This document shows, in pieces, positions 1 through 5,705 of a DNA stretch of 5,705 nucleotides; positions within the stretch are counted from its first letter, which is position 1, and each line of letters begins with the position of its first letter. The notes beneath the pieces were generated by a model. The model made no database searches, was not told the origin of the DNA, and was given only the letters and a program-made list of their open reading frames with translations. The position numbers and the translations under genes were made by a program. This stretch comes from Burkholderiales bacterium (GTDB taxonomy: Bacteria > Pseudomonadota > Gammaproteobacteria > Burkholderiales > Burkholderiaceae_A), in the NCBI GenBank assembly GCA_030828265.1, contig JAURCW010000085.1, positions 1-5,705 of the forward strand. The letters run 5' to 3'.

Positions 1-2088
<2,088 letters not shown>

Positions 2089-2090
<2 letters not shown>

Positions 2091-2109
2091 GCTTACGCTG
2101 CAAGCGCCT
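2089..2109. other. Convergent galU/glnD junction with imperfect hairpin
   Basis: The galU TAG (2088-2090) and the glnD TAA (read from 2095 to 2093) are separated by only 2 bases. An imperfect inverted repeat spans both stops: AGG at 2089-2091 pairs with CCT at 2107-2109, and CTT at 2092-2094 with AAG at 2102-2104, leaving a two-base bulge and a 7-base loop. No T-run follows on either strand, so it does not look like an intrinsic terminator. Confidence 0.35.
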
Positions 2110-4756
2110 GATCTGCCCCCACAGCATTCAATAAAGCAGCCTCAAGCCTAACCTGGAAAGCCTCGCGCTCCAGGCCCGTGCCCTTCACTAGAAAGAGATC
2201 TTCAGCACGTTCGCCAAGTGTGGCAACTCGTGCGGCATGAATGGTGATCTGATGTTGCGTAAGGCAGCGCGAAATGGCGTATAGAAGTCCAGGTCGGTCG
2301 GTCGCCGCAATGGTAAGAATATAAAACTCTTGCCTGGCATCGGGTGCAAGCGTGACCGAGGCAGGAACAGGGAAATGACGCGATTGGCGCGACTGGCGGC
2401 CTTGGCCAACCGGCGGCAATTCGGAACCCGAGGCAAGCCAAGCAGGCAGTCCTGCCTCAATAAGGCTCAACATTTCACGCGAGTGTCCCGGATAGGCTTG
2501 GTGATCGAGCACGAAGGCATCGAGGGCGTAACCCGTGCGTGTTGTATGAATACGTGCGTCAAGAACCGGTAGGTTCTGTTGATAAAAGTAGGCAGTAATT
2601 CTTGCAAAGAGCTCGTCGGAGTCGTTGGTGTAGACCGCAACCTGAAGGCCCTCCTGCTCGGGCGCGAGTCGAGCAAAGACACGCGGCTGCTTTGCTACAA
2701 CCGGGTAGGCAAGATGCCGTGCATGCCAGGCAATTTCGGCCGCTGAATGCCTCTGAAAATAACTTGCCTCAAGCCCACGCCAGAAGACACGTGCAGGCTC
2801 TGCTGCCTGTCCAAGCTGATAAAGCATCTGTTCGGCCTGTTCCCGTTTGTTGCTGGTGCTTTGTCCAAGAACGGTCTGTGCAGATTGCAGGAAGTCACCC
2901 TTGCCGCGCGCTTGAATAAGTGCCAGCGATTTTTGGTAGAGCTCTTCCAGGAGCTTGGCCTTCCAGGCATTCCAGACCTTAGGGCTGGTGCCGCGAATAT
3001 CTGAGACGGTAAGTGCATAAAGGGCTTTGAGACGTTCTTCCGTTTTTACGAGCTCTACAAAACGGTGAATGACATCAGGGTCTGCCAGGTCTTGCTTTTG
3101 GGCGAAGGACGACATAGTGAGATGTTCTTGAACAAGAAAGACCAGAAGGTCTTGGTCGTCTTGATTCAGTTCGTAGCTCTTACAAAAGCGAATGACCTCT
3201 TTTGCGCCGAGATCGGAATGATCCCCACCTCGTCCTTTGGCAATGTCATGAAAGAGAGCGGCCAGATAGAGCCGCCAGGTCGCAGGCAGTTCCTCGACGA
3301 GTTCTGTAAGGAGAGGAAACTCATGTGCATGCTCATGCATGTGAAGGCGTCGAAGGTTTCGAATGACCTGCAGAATATGTTGATCGACCGTGTAGACGTG
3401 AAAAAGGTCGTGCTGCATCTGACCAACAATTCTTCGAAAGACCGGCAGAATGCGTCCCAGTAGGCCCAGGTCGTTCATGATGCGAAGGGCATGAACAATA
3501 CCCCTTGGCTGTTTGAATATCTCAATAAAAAGAGCCTTGTTTTCATGCTTCTCACGAAACTTCCGGTCAACAAGCTCACGGTTGTTCCAGAGTGCTCGAA
3601 GCGTTCGGGCCGTCATGCCGCGATGGCTACTCTCTTTTTGCATGACCAGAAAGCTCTTCAGCAAGAGTGAGGGGTCTTCTTTAAAAATCGTCTCGTCGCG
3701 AATATCGAGAAGCCCCCGATCCTCGTAAAAATAGTCGTCAATTTTGCGGGCTTTGGGAGGGGTCTTTCCGGCGATCTCTTGCTGCGAAGACGAGCTTTCA
3801 CCCGTAATGCAGGCTGGGGCATCGAGCTCGGCCAACAAAATGGCGGTGACCTTGTAAATAACCTTGGCCGCTCGGTAGTATCGCTGCATTAAAAATTCAC
3901 TGGCCCGACGACCTTTTGTCGCCTCCAAGCCAAGCTGGGCGGCAAGCCGATTTTGGAGGTCAAAGACCAGGCGGTCTTCTCTGCGGTTGGCCAGCAAGTG
4001 CAGCTGCGCCCTTAGGTTAAGCAAGACGGTCTGTTGCTGTTGCAGCTGTTTTGATTCTTCGGGGGTGAGTAGGCCTTTGGCTTCAAGCGCCTTCCAGCTT
4101 GTTCCAACGCCCAATGCCGTTGCAATCCAGCGAATGACTTGAAGGTCACGCAGGCCACCTGGGCTCTCCTTGATGTTCGGTTCAAGAGAGTAAGGAGAGT
4201 CCTGGAAACGTGAATGCCTCTGACGAAGCTCGAGTTTTTTTCCTTGAACAAACCAGTCGAGCCGAATGGATGACCTCCAACGGGCTTGAAGCGTACTAAG
4301 CAGGTCTTGAGGCCCCGCAAGCAGACGCGACTCAAGCAAAGCCGTCGCAACAGTTAAATCGTTCTGGGCCTGAAGAATGCATTCGTCGATATCTCGAACA
4401 CTGTGTCCTGCATCTAGGCCAATATCCCAGAGTCCTGTGACAAAGCTTGCAATGGATATCTCATGTCGCTGCGCATCGCTGGCAGCGGGAAGGAGGATAA
4501 GAAGATCGATATCCGAAAAAGGTGCGAGCTCGCCGCGGCCGTAACCTCCGACAGCAACAAGGGCAATGTCCGTAAGGCCTGTGCTTTCCCAGAGCTGTTT
4601 CACGCAGTCATCGATGGCCTGGCTCAGCTGCTGACTTAGTTGCGATGGGTTACCTTGGCCTTGCCAGCCAAGCGCGTTTTGACTCCGACAGTCTCTCACC
4701 TGCTGGCGAAGCTTCTTCACCAGGGTGGTGTCTGATGGGGGCTGTAGGTTCTTCAC
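2093..4756 (-). CDS. glnD: Bifunctional [protein-PII] uridylyltransferase / uridylyl-removing enzyme
   Basis: GlnD senses glutamine. It uridylylates PII proteins (GlnB/GlnK) when nitrogen is scarce and removes UMP when glutamine is high, thereby setting glutamine synthetase activity and NtrBC output. The protein has 887 residues, against 890 in E. coli. Domains in order: nucleotidyltransferase with GGYGRGE (70-76) and metal ligands D82 and D84 in SDIDLL; the GlnD-type helical region with LEPNIKESPGGLRDLQ (191-206); HD phosphohydrolase about 458-590 with H460, LFHDIAKGRGGDHS (501-514; H503, D504) and D586; two C-terminal ACT domains about 705-775 and 808-880, the second with ATDRPGLLYAIS. All catalytic landmarks are present, so both activities are expected. 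The start is GTG at 4756, the first usable start after an in-frame stop; it has no clear Shine-Dalgarno. GTG at 4720 is an internal alternative. It follows map by 56 bases and is probably cotranscribed with it. Its stop lies 2 bases from the converging galU stop. Confidence 0.97.
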   Translation of the reverse strand: MKNLQPPSDTTLVKKLRQQVRDCRSQNALGWQGQGNPSQLSQQLSQAIDDCVKQLWESTGLTDIALVAVGGYGRGELAPFSDIDLLILLPAASDAQRHEISIASFVTGLWDIGLDAGHSVRDIDECILQAQNDLTVATALLESRLLAGPQDLLSTLQARWRSSIRLDWFVQGKKLELRQRHSRFQDSPYSLEPNIKESPGGLRDLQVIRWIATALGVGTSWKALEAKGLLTPEESKQLQQQQTVLLNLRAQLHLLANRREDRLVFDLQNRLAAQLGLEATKGRRASEFLMQRYYRAAKVIYKVTAILLAELDAPACITGESSSSQQEIAGKTPPKARKIDDYFYEDRGLLDIRDETIFKEDPSLLLKSFLVMQKESSHRGMTARTLRALWNNRELVDRKFREKHENKALFIEIFKQPRGIVHALRIMNDLGLLGRILPVFRRIVGQMQHDLFHVYTVDQHILQVIRNLRRLHMHEHAHEFPLLTELVEELPATWRLYLAALFHDIAKGRGGDHSDLGAKEVIRFCKSYELNQDDQDLLVFLVQEHLTMSSFAQKQDLADPDVIHRFVELVKTEERLKALYALTVSDIRGTSPKVWNAWKAKLLEELYQKSLALIQARGKGDFLQSAQTVLGQSTSNKREQAEQMLYQLGQAAEPARVFWRGLEASYFQRHSAAEIAWHARHLAYPVVAKQPRVFARLAPEQEGLQVAVYTNDSDELFARITAYFYQQNLPVLDARIHTTRTGYALDAFVLDHQAYPGHSREMLSLIEAGLPAWLASGSELPPVGQGRQSRQSRHFPVPASVTLAPDARQEFYILTIAATDRPGLLYAISRCLTQHQITIHAARVATLGERAEDLFLVKGTGLEREAFQVRLEAALLNAVGADQALAA
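2381..2398. repeat. 9-bp imperfect tandem duplication in the glnD inter-ACT linker
   Basis: Two adjacent 9-base units (cgattggcg, cgactggcg) differ at one base. On the coding strand they give a repeated Arg-Gln-Ser in the linker around residues 787-793, between the two ACT domains of GlnD. This is a small expansion in a flexible segment, with no sign of functional damage. Confidence 0.5.
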
Positions 4757-4812
4757 TTCGCTTGGCGTTATAGAGAGGGAAAGGGTGTCGTGGCGTTGGG
4801 CCCCTTCGGGTT
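4757..4812 (-). other. map-glnD intercistronic gap
   Basis: This 56-base spacer lies between the map stop (4815-4813) and the glnD GTG. Read on the minus strand it has a GGGC/GCCC arm pair near 4818-4797 enclosing CCC-GAA-GGG, with no following U-run, so a terminator is unlikely. Further down is TATAAC (4772-4767), resembling a -10 box 10 bases before the GTG. The position 17-18 bases upstream (CGCCAC/ACGCCA) does not resemble a -35 box. No convincing ribosome-binding site precedes the GTG; AAGCGAA is the best available. The simplest reading is one map-glnD transcript with inefficient glnD initiation. Confidence 0.4.
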
Positions 4813-5628
4813 TTAGCCCGTCGCCAAGCTCTGCCGGGTCCGTTCCCAGTCGGGGCTACCCACGGAGACCGTGAGAACCTCAAAGCCTGTTTCTGTAACG
4901 AGAATGGTGTGTTCCCACTGAGCCGATAGGCTGTGATCTTTGGTGACGATGGTCCAGCCGTCCGCAAGCTCGCGTATTTCGGGCCGGCCTGCATTGATCA
5001 TGGGCTCGATCGTGAAGGTCATACCCGCCTGAAGCTTAAGCCCTGTGCCGGGCTTGCCGTAGTGAAGAACTTGAGGCTCCTCATGAAAGACCTTGCCAAT
5101 GCCATGGCCACAGAACTCACGAACAACCGAATAGCCCGCCGCTTCGGCATGCTGTTGAATGGCATGGCCAATATCACCAAGAGAGCGTCCTGGTGAGACC
5201 TGCTCAATACCCCTCCAGAGGCATTCATGTGTCACCTCACACAGGCGCTTGGCAGCGATCGACGGAGCCCCCACGTAAAACATGCGACTTGTATCGCCGT
5301 GGTAACCGTCCTTGATGACGGTGATGTCGACATTAACAACATCGCCTGCCTTCAAAACCTTGGACCCCGGAATTCCGTGGCAGACCTGATGGTTAACCGA
5401 GGTGCATACCGATTTAGGGTAGGGCGAATAGCCTGGAGGGCAATAATTCAGGGGGGCAGGGATGGTCTGCTGGACATTCACCATGAAGTCGTGACAGATT
5501 TTGTCAATGGCTTCCGTGGTCATTCCCGGGCGAATCTGAGGTGCGAGATGGTCAAGCACCTCCGAGGCAAGCCGGCCAGCGACCCGCATGCCCTCAATAT
5601 CTTGAGCTGATTTGATAGAAACTGGCAT
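4813..5628 (-). CDS. map: Type I methionine aminopeptidase
   Basis: MetAP removes the initiator methionine from nascent proteins when the second residue is small; it is cytoplasmic and normally essential. The protein is 271 residues, against 264 in E. coli, with no N-terminal zinc-finger or SH3 extension, so it is the plain type Ia form. The five metal ligands are visible: D101 (VNVDITV), D112 (HGDTS), H175 (CGHGIG), E208 (TIEPM) and E239 (QWEHT), with the substrate-site histidines H84 (CHGIPG) and H182 (VFHEEP). The ATG at 5628 aligns with the E. coli start: MPVSIKSAQDIEGMRVAGRL against a near-identical opening. The ribosome site is poor (AAGCAGTT). glnD follows on the same strand. The first codons overlap a rightward promoter, a divergence that in E. 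coli faces rpsB. The catalytic set is intact. Confidence 0.97.
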   Translation of the reverse strand: MPVSIKSAQDIEGMRVAGRLASEVLDHLAPQIRPGMTTEAIDKICHDFMVNVQQTIPAPLNYCPPGYSPYPKSVCTSVNHQVCHGIPGSKVLKAGDVVNVDITVIKDGYHGDTSRMFYVGAPSIAAKRLCEVTHECLWRGIEQVSPGRSLGDIGHAIQQHAEAAGYSVVREFCGHGIGKVFHEEPQVLHYGKPGTGLKLQAGMTFTIEPMINAGRPEIRELADGWTIVTKDHSLSAQWEHTILVTETGFEVLTVSVGSPDWERTRQSLATG

Positions 5629-5641
5629 AACTGCTTATAAT
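5612..5641 (+). promoter_or_regulatory. Strong sigma70-type promoter facing right (probably rpsB)
   Basis: On the plus strand TTGATA (5612-5617, 5 of 6 to the -35 consensus) is followed after 18 bases by a perfect TATAAT (5636-5641). The start would fall near 5648. The -35 box lies within codons 4-6 of map and the spacer covers the map start codon. No gene downstream is inside the window. By analogy with the E. coli order, the target is likely rpsB (ribosomal protein S2) and then tsf; that is inference. Confidence 0.7.
5634..5639 (-). promoter_or_regulatory. Candidate -10 box for map
   Basis: The minus strand reads TATAAG, 5 of 6 to the -10 consensus, ending 5 bases before the map ATG. It shares four bases (TATA, 5636-5639) with the rightward TATAAT. 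Transcription from it would begin at or within a base of the ATG, giving a leaderless mRNA. The -35 region is only a T-run. A rival with TTGCAT (5678-5673), 17 bases and TAAAAA (5655-5650) would leave a leader of about 15 bases; both are weak. Confidence 0.35.
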
Positions 5642-5647
5642 TTCATG

Positions 5648-5661
5648 TTTTTTTAAAAAAA
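5648..5661. repeat. T7A7 perfect palindrome
   Basis: Seven T followed by seven A make a 14-base perfect palindrome between map and the predicted downstream gene, at the predicted start of the rightward transcript. It could aid melting, act as an AT-rich contact for RNA polymerase on the map side, or allow slippage at initiation. The sequence is plain; the role is a guess. Confidence 0.6.
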
Positions 5662-5682
5662 TGTGGTCCTCGATGCAAGGGT

Positions 5683-5698
5683 GTCTTTGAAAAAAGAC
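5683..5698 (+). other. Stem-loop with GAAA tetraloop in the predicted rightward leader
   Basis: GTCTTT (5683-5688) pairs perfectly with AAAGAC (5693-5698) across a GAAA loop, a stable GNRA-class hairpin about 35 bases downstream of the predicted start. GGTC at 5665-5668 could alternatively pair with GACC at 5696-5699. It may be part of a longer leader continuing past the window. TTGAAA at 5687-5692 could also be a -35 box whose -10 would be out of view. Confidence 0.4.
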
Positions 5699-5705
5699 CG
5701 TGTCG

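Noticed and set aside
2152..2174. CCTGGA/TCCAGG inverted repeat near the glnD end as a galU terminator
   Set aside because: The 6-base stem has an 11-base loop and is followed by a C-rich stretch, not T residues.
3065..3463. 132-codon open frame opposite glnD
   Set aside because: Covered by the HD region of GlnD on the other strand; no independent coding evidence.
5634..5645. Three-codon upstream reading frame (Met-Lys-Leu-stop) before map
   Set aside because: Very short, with no ribosome site, and it coincides with the AT-rich promoter bases; most likely chance.

Overview
This window is an ordinary core-genome segment of a proteobacterium. It is tightly packed, moderately GC-rich and holds no mobile element. 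All four proteins closely match proteobacterial families, and a glnD-map pair facing away from the window edge recalls the E. coli order, where map diverges from rpsB. I infer a betaproteobacterium, probably Burkholderiales. That is a judgement from protein style and gene order, not from any search.

Layout: bases 1-1165 (+) are the 3' part of ligA, the NAD-dependent DNA ligase, entering from the left edge in the adenylation/OB region. It overlaps by 8 bases the start of galU (1158-2090, +), UTP-glucose-1-phosphate uridylyltransferase, so the two probably share a transcript. Two bases after the galU stop, the stop codon of glnD is met on the opposite strand (2093-4756, -). GlnD is the uridylyltransferase/uridylyl-removing sensor of nitrogen status. 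Upstream of glnD, 56 bases away on the same strand, is map (4813-5628, -), type I methionine aminopeptidase. The last 77 bases (5629-5705) are non-coding and hold a strong rightward sigma70-type promoter that overlaps the first codons of map. It most likely drives an rpsB-type gene beyond the window.

The genes serve separate housekeeping roles: DNA joining, UDP-glucose supply for envelope and exopolysaccharide, nitrogen signalling through PII, and N-terminal Met removal. They form two converging transcription units, ligA-galU from the left and map-glnD from the right. No new biological system is visible. The points worth a second look are regulatory: the overlapping divergent promoter region at map, the lack of Shine-Dalgarno sequences before map and glnD, the 2-base convergent junction without an intrinsic terminator, and a terminator-shaped hairpin on the antisense strand of ligA.
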